A stretch of DNA of 64,000 nucleotides from Aerococcaceae bacterium DSM 111021 (GTDB lineage: Bacteria > Bacillota > Bacilli > Lactobacillales > Aerococcaceae). Position 1 is the stretch's first letter; every line of letters begins with the position of its first letter. The notes below the pieces were generated by a model, which did no database searches, was not told the origin of the DNA, and saw nothing but the letters and a program-made list of their open reading frames with translations. Shown here in pieces: positions 1 through 6,784 of this stretch. Both the position numbers and the translations under genes were made by a program. The stretch covers positions 930,001 to 994,000 of the forward strand of contig JACCEK010000001.1 in NCBI GenBank assembly GCA_020112395.1, given 5' to 3'.

Positions 1-972
1 TCATGAAATGGCCTCCTTATCTTCACGTCCAACTAATTTATTTACAATACTACCAAACTTAAACTCCCATGTTCCTAATAATCCACCTGGACGGAAAATC
101 ATAATTAGAACTAAAGCTAACGCATAAATTACCATACGTAATTGTCCGTAATCTTGTAAGACTAAGTTAAGTAAACCAAGTAAAATTGCTGCGATAAATG
201 TACCAGTGTAACTACCGATACCACCAAATACTACAATAATTAAGACGTCAATCGATCGGTTAAATGTGTAGTCACTCGGAGTAACAATTCCAATAAATGT
301 TGCTTGTAATGATCCACCAATCGCAGCAGTCATTGCCCCAATAACAAATGCCATTACTTTATATTTTGTAACGCTAACTCCCATTGCTTCTGCGGCAATT
401 TCGTTTTGATTGATTGCTAATGTTGCTCGCCCACTACTACTATACGTGTAACAAACAATCACTGCCACAATAATAATTAAGAAAATATAAACTAAATCCC
501 ATGTTGTTACTAATGGAATACCACTAATCCCAGCAGGACCATTTGTAATATCACGTAAGTTATTAATTAAAACCCGGATAATTTCACTTACCCCTAGGGT
601 TGCGATGGCTAAGTAGTCTCCTTTAAGTCTTAATGTTGGAACACCAACAAGCAAGGCAATAACCATCGCTATTACCATTCCAACAGCAATACCAACAAAT
701 AAACCAACAGTACTGTTATCCATCTCTTTAGTAAAAATCGCAGCTGAGTATGCTCCAATTGCAATAAAACCAGCATGTCCTAATGAGAATTGACCTGCAA
801 CTCCTAAAATTAGGTTTAATCCAGCTGCATAAATAATATTCAACATAATAGTCATTAATGTAATTCGGTAGAATGGATTAATAACTCCTGTAGAAGTTAG
901 GAAAAAGATAGCCGCAAAGCCAAATAGCGCTAGCGCTAACCACGATATACTTCGTAAATGTATTCTCTGCAT
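1..972 (-). CDS. livM: Branched-chain amino acid ABC transporter permease LivM
   Basis: This is one of the two membrane subunits of a high-affinity Leu/Ile/Val (HAAT-family) importer. The 323-residue protein is hydrophobic throughout, with about nine membrane segments, and has LivM signatures: GQFSLGHAGFIAIGAY near residues 61-76, GVPTLRLKGDYLAIATLG near 110-127, and a C-terminal FRPGGLLG. The gene is complete; its TGA stop is the first three bases of the window. It begins 8 bases after the livH stop with RBS-like AGGTGAG, so livH and livM form one transcript. The ATPases livG and livF are expected just outside the left edge. Confidence 0.93.
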   Translation of the reverse strand: MQRIHLRSISWLALALFGFAAIFFLTSTGVINPFYRITLMTIMLNIIYAAGLNLILGVAGQFSLGHAGFIAIGAYSAAIFTKEMDNSTVGLFVGIAVGMVIAMVIALLVGVPTLRLKGDYLAIATLGVSEIIRVLINNLRDITNGPAGISGIPLVTTWDLVYIFLIIIVAVIVCYTYSSSGRATLAINQNEIAAEAMGVSVTKYKVMAFVIGAMTAAIGGSLQATFIGIVTPSDYTFNRSIDVLIIVVFGGIGSYTGTFIAAILLGLLNLVLQDYGQLRMVIYALALVLIMIFRPGGLLGTWEFKFGSIVNKLVGREDKEAIS

Positions 973-980
973 GTTCTCAC

Positions 981-1859
981 CTAAACTTTCTCTTTAACGT
1001 TCTTACCAAATAATCCCGAAGGAAGTACTAGTAAGATAACAATTAATAAACCATAAACTACTGCGTCTTTATACATTGATCCACCCATAAAGGTTACGAT
1101 TGTTTCTAGAATACCAATGACATATCCACCAACCATTGCCCCTGGAATCGACCCTACTCCACCAACAACGGCGGCAACAAAGGCTTTAAGTCCTAACGCA
1201 GTCCCCATACCTGGTGAGATTGAATTATAATATACCCCAACTAGGACACCAGCAATACCTGCAAGTCCTGAACCTAATGCGAATGTAAATGAAATAACAC
1301 GGTTTACATCAATTCCCATTAATTGTGATGCTTCTGCGTCTACCGCAACAGCTCGCATCGCTTTTCCCATCTTTGACCGTTGAACAATAGTATAAAGTAT
1401 AATCATTAAAATCATTGTAATCACAAATACTAATATTTGCTTAGAGTTAATAACAATATTACCTACACGATAAATCGTTGTCTCAAGAGGAGATGGAAAT
1501 GCCCTAACTTCTGGACCTAAGAAATAAATCATTATATTCTGTAGAAAATAAGACACTCCAATAGCCGTAATTAATGAAGCAACACGAGTTGAATTACGTA
1601 AAGGCTTATATGCAACACGTTCAATAACGACTCCTAAAATTGCACAAAATAACATAGCAACAAACATTGCTAAAAATAAGTTCATCTCTAGAACTGTGAC
1701 TAAGAAGTACCCAACAAAGGCACCCATCATAAAAATATCGGCATGTGCAAAGTTAATTAGTTTAATCGTACCATATACCATCGTATAACCTAGGGCCATC
1801 AATGCGTATATACTACCTAAAGCAACACCATTTACTAGTTGCTGCAAAAATAGTTGCAT
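981..1859 (-). CDS. livH: Branched-chain amino acid ABC transporter permease LivH
   Basis: This is the second permease subunit of the BCAA importer and the partner of livM. At 292 residues it has the usual family length. It has LivH features: N-terminal NGVALGSIYALMALGYTMVYG, then LINFAHADIFMMGAF, and the cytoplasmic loop RAVAVDAEASQLMGIDVNRV near residues 168-187 that contacts the ATPase. An AAGAAAGGA ribosome site precedes the ATG. A promoter sits at 1900-1928. A terminator behind livJ1 separates this transcript from the receptor gene, so receptor and permease can be made at different levels. Confidence 0.93.
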   Translation of the reverse strand: MQLFLQQLVNGVALGSIYALMALGYTMVYGTIKLINFAHADIFMMGAFVGYFLVTVLEMNLFLAMFVAMLFCAILGVVIERVAYKPLRNSTRVASLITAIGVSYFLQNIMIYFLGPEVRAFPSPLETTIYRVGNIVINSKQILVFVITMILMIILYTIVQRSKMGKAMRAVAVDAEASQLMGIDVNRVISFTFALGSGLAGIAGVLVGVYYNSISPGMGTALGLKAFVAAVVGGVGSIPGAMVGGYVIGILETIVTFMGGSMYKDAVVYGLLIVILLVLPSGLFGKNVKEKV

Positions 1860-1899
1860 AATAAAAATCCTTTCTTGTTAAAATTTAATAATTTATAAG

Positions 1900-1928
1900 A
1901 GTATAATATAGACTTTCTAATATTACAA
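1900..1928 (-). promoter_or_regulatory. Predicted sigma-A promoter for livHM
   Basis: TTGTAA (1928-1923) and TATACT (1905-1900) are separated by 17 bases, about 40 bases upstream of livH. It lies downstream of the livJ1 terminator, so livHM can be transcribed on its own. Confidence 0.55.
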
Positions 1929-2073
1929 CCGATTTTCTTAAAATAATTAGTGTTTCTCTAATAAAAGAGCCTTTATTTTAGAAGAAAACGTTTTATCTAT
2001 ATTTGTTAAGATAGTATTTGATTGATAATTTCTGAAAATCATTAGATATGTTTGGTTTTAATCTTTTTCTAAT

Positions 2074-2119
2074 AAAAAAAGCTGTAAGCTAATAACAAAG
2101 CTTGTTAATAGCTTACAGC
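2074..2119 (-). terminator. Rho-independent terminator of livJ1
   Basis: GCTGTAAGCTA and TAGCTTACAGC form a long stem (2081-2119) just after the livJ1 stop, followed on the minus strand by a run of seven T. It separates livJ1 from livHM. Confidence 0.9.
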
Positions 2120-2141
2120 ATTATGACTTTATTATATGCTG

Positions 2142-3305
2142 TTACTCATCAACACTAACAGCTTCTACATTTTCAACTTCACCGTTTGTTAATTTCAACA
2201 TTAGAACTTCTTTAACTGGGTTATGTTCTTCATCAATTGAGAATGTTCCTGTTAAACCATCAAACTCTTCAGTTGCTGCAATAGCATCTGTTATTGCTTG
2301 AGGGTCAACTGATCCTGCACGCTCAACTGCATCTAATAATAACATTGTCGCATCGTAAGCTAATACCGCAAACTGATCGGCTTCTTTACCATATTCAGCT
2401 TCATAAGCTGCTAAGAATGCTTGTAAATCTTCATCTTCACTTAAAGGAGAGAAATGTGAAGTATAGTAAACATCATTAACATTGCTTGCTCCTGCTAATT
2501 CAACTAACGTTTGGTTACCAAGGCCATCTGCACCAAGAATCGGTTGAGTAATACCTAACTCACGCGCTTGTTTGATTAATAAACCAATTTCAGTATAGTA
2601 TCCGGGCACATAAAGTACGTCAAATTCTTGTGATAATAATGAAGTTAACGACGCTGTAAAGTCAGTATCTCCAGATTGGAATGACTCAGTCGCAACAACT
2701 TGTCCACCTAATGCTTCAAACGAGTCTGAGAACGCTTGTTGTAATCCTGTTGCATAATCTGTTGATTGATCGACGAATAGTGCAGCATTTTGTGCACCTA
2801 ATTCGTTACTCGCATATGTTGCAGCTGCACGTCCTTGGACTGCATCTTCAAACGGTACACGGAATAAATACTCAAAAACATCACCATTGTCATCTAATGT
2901 CATACCATTACCAGTTGCGGCAGGTAAAATTGCTGGAATCCCTGCTTCTTGGATAACTGGAATCTGTGCGCTAGAATCCCCTGTAGTTGCTGGCCCTACA
3001 ATTCCTACAACACCTTCAGATACAAGACGCTGAGCAACTGATGCAGATTCAGTTAAATTTGATGTATTATCATACTCAATATATTCTACATCGCCACCTA
3101 AAAGACCACCATTTTCATTCACTTGTTTAATTGCAAATTTTGTTGCTTCTGACATAGGCGTACCATATGCGGCAGCATCTCCAGTTAATTCGTAGTTACC
3201 ACCAATTTTTACAGTATCTTGTGCAGAGACTTGACCTGCTCCTAATAAACTCGAACCGACAGCTAAACCTGTTAATAACGACAACGCTAATTTTCTTAAT
3301 TTCAT
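2142..3305 (-). CDS. livJ: BCAA-type substrate-binding protein LivJ paralog 1
   Basis: This is the extracytoplasmic receptor of a Leu/Ile/Val-type importer (periplasmic binding protein fold type I, 387 residues). The mature part starts TVKIGGNYELTGDAAAYG, with the family motif GVVGIVGPATTGDS near residues 96-109. The signal peptide ends GQVSA before QD and contains no cysteine, so this is not a conventional lipoprotein. About 45-50% of residues look shared with the other two LivJ proteins in this window (estimate by eye). The gene is preceded by an isoleucine-rich leader ORF and an attenuator (3343-3569). The preferred substrate is unknown; the leader suggests isoleucine. Confidence 0.92.
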   Translation of the reverse strand: MKLRKLALSLLTGLAVGSSLLGAGQVSAQDTVKIGGNYELTGDAAAYGTPMSEATKFAIKQVNENGGLLGGDVEYIEYDNTSNLTESASVAQRLVSEGVVGIVGPATTGDSSAQIPVIQEAGIPAILPAATGNGMTLDDNGDVFEYLFRVPFEDAVQGRAAATYASNELGAQNAALFVDQSTDYATGLQQAFSDSFEALGGQVVATESFQSGDTDFTASLTSLLSQEFDVLYVPGYYTEIGLLIKQARELGITQPILGADGLGNQTLVELAGASNVNDVYYTSHFSPLSEDEDLQAFLAAYEAEYGKEADQFAVLAYDATMLLLDAVERAGSVDPQAITDAIAATEEFDGLTGTFSIDEEHNPVKEVLMLKLTNGEVENVEAVSVDE

Positions 3306-3335
3306 TATTTGTTCCTCCTAAGGAATAATTTGTCA

Positions 3336-3373
3336 ACAAAAAACCTGACCTAGAACTTTTATCTAGGTCAGGT
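3336..3373 (-). terminator. Attenuator terminator before livJ1
   Basis: A perfect 12-bp stem (3343-3354 with 3362-3373; minus-strand arm ACCTGACCTAGA) is followed by a T-rich tract, between the leader ORF and the livJ1 start. Its 5' arm contains CCTAGA, which could pair with upstream TCTAGG (3419-3414), giving an alternative antiterminator. It is a conditional terminator in the livJ1 leader. Confidence 0.85.
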
Positions 3374-3512
3374 CTGCTCGTCCACTAATCGAAAAGCGTA
3401 AACGTAAACCCATCCTAGACTTTAATCTATGCGGGCATCAAAATACCTCAGCACCTCATAGACACAAACGATAAATTTCCGTGTTTGCATCTACTTAGTT
3501 TAGACACAAACA

Positions 3513-3569
3513 CTATCTAATGATAATGCTGATAATAACTTCTTGATTGTTTAATACACTTTTTTTCAT
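3513..3569 (-). CDS. Ile-rich leader peptide of livJ1 (attenuation)
   Basis: This 18-residue ORF reads MKKSVLNNQEVIISIIIR. It has its own ribosome site (GAGGGATTCATT before ATG) about 27 bases after the expected transcription start. Five of the last seven codons are isoleucine (ATT ATC AGC ATT ATC ATT AGA, then TAG). Downstream are two GTTTGTGTCTA copies (starting near 3511 and 3467) around a complementary GCAAACAC, then the terminator at 3336-3373. Mutually exclusive stems behind a codon-biased leader ORF are the layout of classical Trp/Leu/Ilv attenuation. Inferred model: when Ile-tRNA is scarce the ribosome stalls on the Ile codons, an antiterminator forms, and livJ1 is transcribed. No T-box motif is present. 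Confidence 0.8.
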   Translation of the reverse strand: MKKSVLNNQEVIISIIIR

Positions 3570-3602
3570 AATGAATCCCTCTTGTCTTTTGTTGTTAAAT
3601 AT

Positions 3603-3631
3603 ATATTAAACAATATATGAGAGAAAGTCAA
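3603..3631 (-). promoter_or_regulatory. Predicted promoter of the livJ1 leader
   Basis: TTGACT (3631-3626), 17 bases, TAATAT (3608-3603). The predicted start near 3596 places the leader ORF close to the 5' end of the RNA, as attenuation requires. Confidence 0.65.
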
Positions 3632-3679
3632 CATGTATTTTAATTTGATTCTCATCTTAGATTCATTTTTTAGTGTCAT

Positions 3680-3707
3680 TTGATATATTTCACTCATATA
3701 GTATACT
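3680..3707 (+). promoter_or_regulatory. Predicted promoter of the hydroxyacid dehydrogenase
   Basis: TTGATA (3680-3685), 16 bases, TATACT (3702-3707), 85 bases upstream of the ATG at 3793. It is divergent from the livJ1 leader promoter about 70 bases away. Confidence 0.5.
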
Positions 3708-3792
3708 TTAATTTAATTATTTCTTTATATAATCATTCATTCATGTTTAAATAAGAATATGATTAAAATCTTAAATACAAGGAGTTTTACTA

Positions 3793-4764
3793 ATGAAATC
3801 ACAAAAATTAGCTATTATCGGTGTAGGACACGTAGGTGAACATGTTTTGGCTTACGCAAGTTCTTCTGATTTGTTCGCAGAAATTGTTGTTGTGGATACT
3901 CGACAAAATATTGCTTTCGGAGAAGCACTCGATCAAGTTCATGCGACTGGTTTATTATCAAGACACAACGTGAACATCTACTCCTCGACTGATTATAATG
4001 ATGTACGCGATGCTGATGTCATTATAGTTGCTGCTACTCACGTGTATCCACATGGTGAGGTGCCTGCCGACCGTCAAGAGTTGATAACTAACAATGCTTC
4101 AATAATCCGCTCTATTATGAAGAATATTAGTGAAGTAACACAAGACGCTATTATTATTTTTATTACGAATCCTGCTGATACGGTTATTTATATGGCAGCT
4201 AATGAATTTGCATATCCTAAAGAACGCATGATGAGTACTGGTTGTATGCTTGATTCTGCCAGACTACGTTATATCATTGGTAAGCATTACGGCGTTGATC
4301 CGAAATCAGTGAGTGGTTACATGATGGGTGAGCATGGTTATAGTGCTGTTCCTATTCTAAGTCGTTTAAGTATCGCTGGAATTCCTTATGAAGAATTATC
4401 TGAATACTATCCTAATATTGAACCTTTAAAAGTTGAAGAGATACAAGAAAAAGTTGTTCAAGCTGCTTATGAAGTTTTTGATAACAAAGTGGGTGTTACA
4501 AACGCTGCAGTTGCTCAATCATCAATTGAGTTAGCTCGTGCTATTCTATTAGACGAGCATTCAATTTATCCTGTAAGTACGCCATTATTGGATGGGGAAT
4601 ATAATACAGACCACCCGGTAGCTTTCAGTACTCCTACGATTGTTACACGCCAAGGTTGGACAAAACGTTTTGAGGTTTCTTTAAACGAGTGGGAAACAGA
4701 GAAATTAAATGAATCAGCGGCAAGTATCCGTGCTTCAATTGATTTAGCTGAATCTTTATTATAA
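3793..4764 (+). CDS. L-2-hydroxyisocaproate / L-lactate-type dehydrogenase
   Basis: This is a 323-residue NAD-dependent 2-hydroxyacid dehydrogenase of the LDH/MDH superfamily. It shows Rossmann IIGVGHVG near residues 8-15, Asp of VVVDTRQ, substrate-loop ADRQEL near 96-101, DSARLRY (catalytic Asp and substrate-binding Arg) and the catalytic His in SGYMMGEHGYS. The lengthened loop before ADR and the DPKSVSGY stretch look more like L-2-hydroxyisocaproate dehydrogenase than true lactate dehydrogenase. That enzyme reduces keto acids from Leu, Ile or Val, which fits the BCAA transport genes on both sides. RBS AAGGAG precedes ATG. Substrate preference is inferred; lactate dehydrogenase is the alternative. 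Confidence 0.8.
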   Translation: MKSQKLAIIGVGHVGEHVLAYASSSDLFAEIVVVDTRQNIAFGEALDQVHATGLLSRHNVNIYSSTDYNDVRDADVIIVAATHVYPHGEVPADRQELITNNASIIRSIMKNISEVTQDAIIIFITNPADTVIYMAANEFAYPKERMMSTGCMLDSARLRYIIGKHYGVDPKSVSGYMMGEHGYSAVPILSRLSIAGIPYEELSEYYPNIEPLKVEEIQEKVVQAAYEVFDNKVGVTNAAVAQSSIELARAILLDEHSIYPVSTPLLDGEYNTDHPVAFSTPTIVTRQGWTKRFEVSLNEWETEKLNESAASIRASIDLAESLL

Positions 4765-4776
4765 AACCATACTTTT

Positions 4777-4806
4777 AAGCTGAGATATTCCAATCTCAGC
4801 TTTTTT
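4777..4806 (+). terminator. Terminator of the hydroxyacid dehydrogenase
   Basis: AAGCTGAGAT and ATCTCAGCTT form a 10-bp stem followed by TTTTTT, 12 bases after the stop. Confidence 0.9.
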
Positions 4807-4878
4807 ACTTGATCTTTTTGCTGTGAGTGTGTGTCATTGCGTTTACAGCTTATTTCAAATGAGTATGTGATAACTACG

Positions 4879-5043
4879 GAGTTGACTGAACTTGAGCCAA
4901 ATGGGTAGGCGATATGTCTAGAGTTCGCCCAACTTGCGCCAAATGGCAGTTCGATATGTCTCAAGTTCTCCGAACTCAAACTTTATCAGAGCAAATAGAA
5001 TTCAAGTTCAGCCAACTTAAACTTTATTGGAGCGGATAGAATT
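4879..5043. repeat. Tandem array of four 41-42 bp units, each with an AGTT-N5-AACT palindrome
   Basis: Four diverged units follow one another at 4879-4919, 4920-4961, 4962-5002 and 5003-5043. Each carries the inverted pair AGTT-N5-AACT, at 4880, 4922, 4964 and 5005, so the dyads recur every 41-42 bp, close to four helical turns. Units 1 and 2 share CCAAATGG and GATATGTCT; units 3 and 4 share AAACTTTAT and ATAGAATT. No convincing ORF covers the array. The regular dyads could be a protein-binding array or a degenerate satellite; the function is unknown. Confidence 0.7.
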
Positions 5044-5112
5044 AAAATCATATTATTCACTTCAATTTAGTCGTGAAAAGAATCAATGTTAGATAGTTAA
5101 TTCATATTGGAG

Positions 5113-5288
5113 GGTAACGGTAAATTCATGTGAGGCGTCAAAGAAGAACTACCGCATTAGAAACCGTGTTAACGATAGTGACCTACGGGTTTAATAGGTA
5201 GGGTAGCCGTAAGCTCTCATGTTTAATGCGGGAGTATTTGACTTGAGAGCTGAAGACGGTCTCGCATCAAAATGAATTTATCGTTACC
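5113..5288. repeat. 176-bp inverted-repeat element in a gene-free region
   Basis: The ends GGTAACGGTAAATTCAT (5113-5129) and ATGAATTTATCGTTACC (5272-5288) are inverted repeats matching at 16 of 17 positions. Inside are nested pairs: CCGCATTA (5152-5159) with TAATGCGG (5224-5231), and AGCTCTCA (5212-5219) with TGAGAGCT (5244-5251). No ORF is plausible. It could be a small palindromic repeat (RUP- or MITE-like) or a structured RNA. The right end shares 21 of 25 bases with a segment at 15513-15537 in another gene-free gap. Confidence 0.6.
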
Positions 5289-5344
5289 ACGGAAATATGC
5301 GAAACACTCATACACAGTAGTAAAATAGTTAATTTTCACCATAT

Positions 5345-5374
5345 AAAAAGCAGAAGAGCTGAGCTCTTCTGCTT
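5345..5374 (-). terminator. Terminator of livJ2
   Basis: AAGCAGAAGAGC and GCTCTTCTGCTT form a perfect 12-bp stem with a 3-base loop. It lies just after the livJ2 stop and runs into TTTTA on the minus strand. Confidence 0.9.
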
Positions 5375-5391
5375 ATATTATTTTGTCAGAC

Positions 5392-6567
5392 TTATTCTGC
5401 AGTAACATTTTCTGCTGAAGCGATTTCTCCGTCTTGCAATTCAATCATAACCGCTGGTTTGACTGGGTTATGGTTTTCATCAATAGCAAAGGTACCTGTT
5501 ACACCAGCAAACTCAGTTGTTTCTGCAATTGCATCTGTAATAGCTTGAGGATCCGTTGAACCACTACGTTCAATAGCATCTATAATTAACATTGCCGCAT
5601 CATAACCAAGTGCATTCCAAGTACCGCCTTCTTTACCGAACTTAGCTTCAAATGCAGTAAGGAAATTTTGAACGGATTCTTCTTCACTTTCATTTGAGAA
5701 GTGATCAGTATAATAAACGTCACGCGCATTTTCAGCTCCAGCAAGTTCTACTAATACCTCACTTGAAAATCCATCTGGTCCGATAATAGGTTGTTCAATA
5801 CCCATCTCACGTGCTTGCTTAATAATTAATCCTGCTTCTGTATAGTAAGCTGGGATATAAATAACATCAAAATCTTGTGACATAGCTGTTGTTAAAATAG
5901 CTGAGAAATCTGTATCTCCAGCAGTGAATGAATCTTCACTCACTATTGTTCCACCATGACTCTCAAATTCAATATTAAAATTGTCTGCTAATCCACGAGA
6001 ATAATCTGATGATTGATCGACCAAGACTAGTGCGTTCGTTGCAGCTAAATTTTCAGCCGCAAATGCCGCTCCAGCACTTCCTTGATACGAATTATTAAAA
6101 CATACTCTAAAGAAATACTCTAAAACATCACCAGCAGAATCGAATGTAATATCATCATCTGTTGCTGATGGTGATACCATAGGGATGTTTGCCTCACTAA
6201 AGATAGGCAACTGAGCTTGGGTATTACCTGTCGTAGCTGGTCCAACAACTCCGACTACACCATCTGAAACAAGTCTTTGAGCCACTGATGCAGATTCTGT
6301 CACATCGCTTTGGTTATCATAACTGACAATTTCTAACTGTTGCCCATCTAATACGCCACCATTTTCATTGATTTCTTCAACAGCTAATTCTAATCCCTCT
6401 AGCATTTGTGTACCATAAGAAGCAGCTTCACCTGATAATTCATAGTTAGCCCCAATTTTAACAGTATCTTGCGCTAATACGGGTGTTGATGAGAAAAGTG
6501 CCGATGCAATTGTCATGCCCGCAATAAGTTGTTTACCAATTCGTTTAATTTTAATATTCATATTCAT
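5392..6567 (-). CDS. BCAA-type substrate-binding protein LivJ paralog 2
   Basis: This is a 391-residue type I periplasmic-binding-fold receptor of the Leu/Ile/Val family. It has an N-terminal signal peptide ending TPVLA before QD, then TVKIGANYELSGEAASYG. GVVGVVGPATTGNT lies near residues 100-113. There is no lipobox cysteine. Its ATG overlaps the stop codon of a Leu-rich leader ORF (ATGA), so its translation is probably coupled to the leader, although a GGAGG site also stands 8 bases upstream. No permease gene is adjacent; it probably serves the LivHM permease. The leader points to leucine. Confidence 0.9.
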   Translation of the reverse strand: MNMNIKIKRIGKQLIAGMTIASALFSSTPVLAQDTVKIGANYELSGEAASYGTQMLEGLELAVEEINENGGVLDGQQLEIVSYDNQSDVTESASVAQRLVSDGVVGVVGPATTGNTQAQLPIFSEANIPMVSPSATDDDITFDSAGDVLEYFFRVCFNNSYQGSAGAAFAAENLAATNALVLVDQSSDYSRGLADNFNIEFESHGGTIVSEDSFTAGDTDFSAILTTAMSQDFDVIYIPAYYTEAGLIIKQAREMGIEQPIIGPDGFSSEVLVELAGAENARDVYYTDHFSNESEEESVQNFLTAFEAKFGKEGGTWNALGYDAAMLIIDAIERSGSTDPQAITDAIAETTEFAGVTGTFAIDENHNPVKPAVMIELQDGEIASAENVTAE

Positions 6568-6680
6568 GTTTTCCTCCAGTTTTTATAAGTTTTACCTTCC
6601 GGCAGGCTCAGTAATAACAGGCCTGCCACCATTAATCGACTATCGTTATCTAATTGCAAATTACTTTCTAAAGCACCCAT
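6564..6680 (-). CDS. Leu-rich leader peptide translationally coupled to livJ2
   Basis: This 38-residue ORF starts MGALESNLQLDN and ends NWRKT. It has a very strong ribosome site (AAGGGGGAGGG) 4 bases before ATG, and its TGA stop overlaps the livJ2 ATG as ATGA. Codons 21-26 read CTG TTA TTA CTG AGC CTG (LLLLSL), and nine of 38 residues are Leu. The Leu run lies in the loop and arms of a hairpin, GGCAGGC (6627-6621) with GCCTGCC (6607-6601). Unlike the livJ1 and livJ3 leaders, no U-tract terminator follows. Control of translation or RNA stability by ribosome stalling at Leu codons is inferred. It could instead be a small protein with its own function. Confidence 0.65.
   Translation of the reverse strand: MGALESNLQLDNDSRLMVAGLLLLSLPEGKTYKNWRKT
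6601..6627 (-). promoter_or_regulatory. Hairpin over the Leu codon run upstream of livJ2
   Basis: A 7-bp GC-rich stem, GGCAGGC/GCCTGCC, encloses the CTG-TTA-TTA-CTG codons of the leader. It lies about 25 bases before the livJ2 ribosome site. A ribosome reading or stalled on the leader would open it. Confidence 0.6.
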
Positions 6681-6722
6681 TATTCCCTCCCCCTTCTTAT
6701 AATAAACATATATATAGTATAT

Positions 6723-6728
6723 ATTATA
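6723..6728 (-). promoter_or_regulatory. Possible -10 element of the livJ2 leader promoter
   Basis: TATAAT (6728-6723) lies 43 bases upstream of the leader ATG, on the edge of the upstream gene's terminator. The only -35 candidate (TTGCTA) is at 15-base spacing inside that hairpin, so the -35 is uncertain. Confidence 0.4.
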
Positions 6729-6729
6729 C

Positions 6730-6771
6730 AAAAAAATGAGAAATAGCAAGGCTATTTCTCATTTTTTTTTA
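6730..6771. terminator. Bidirectional terminator between aldo/keto reductase and livJ2
   Basis: ATGAGAAATAGC and GCTATTTCTCAT form a 12-bp stem with an A tract on one side and a T tract on the other. On the minus strand it terminates the pap-aldo/keto reductase transcript. Confidence 0.85.
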
Positions 6772-6784
6772 ATATTCAGTTTGT

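Noticed and set aside
3305-3600. T-box riboswitch upstream of livJ1
   Set aside because: No TGGNACCGCG-like sequence or specifier loop; the leader ORF with Ile codons and competing stems explains the region better.
4566-4979. Minus-strand 137-codon open frame over the end of the hydroxyacid dehydrogenase and the tandem repeats
   Set aside because: Overlaps a well-supported plus-strand gene, has repetitive content derived from the 41-bp units and no family resemblance.
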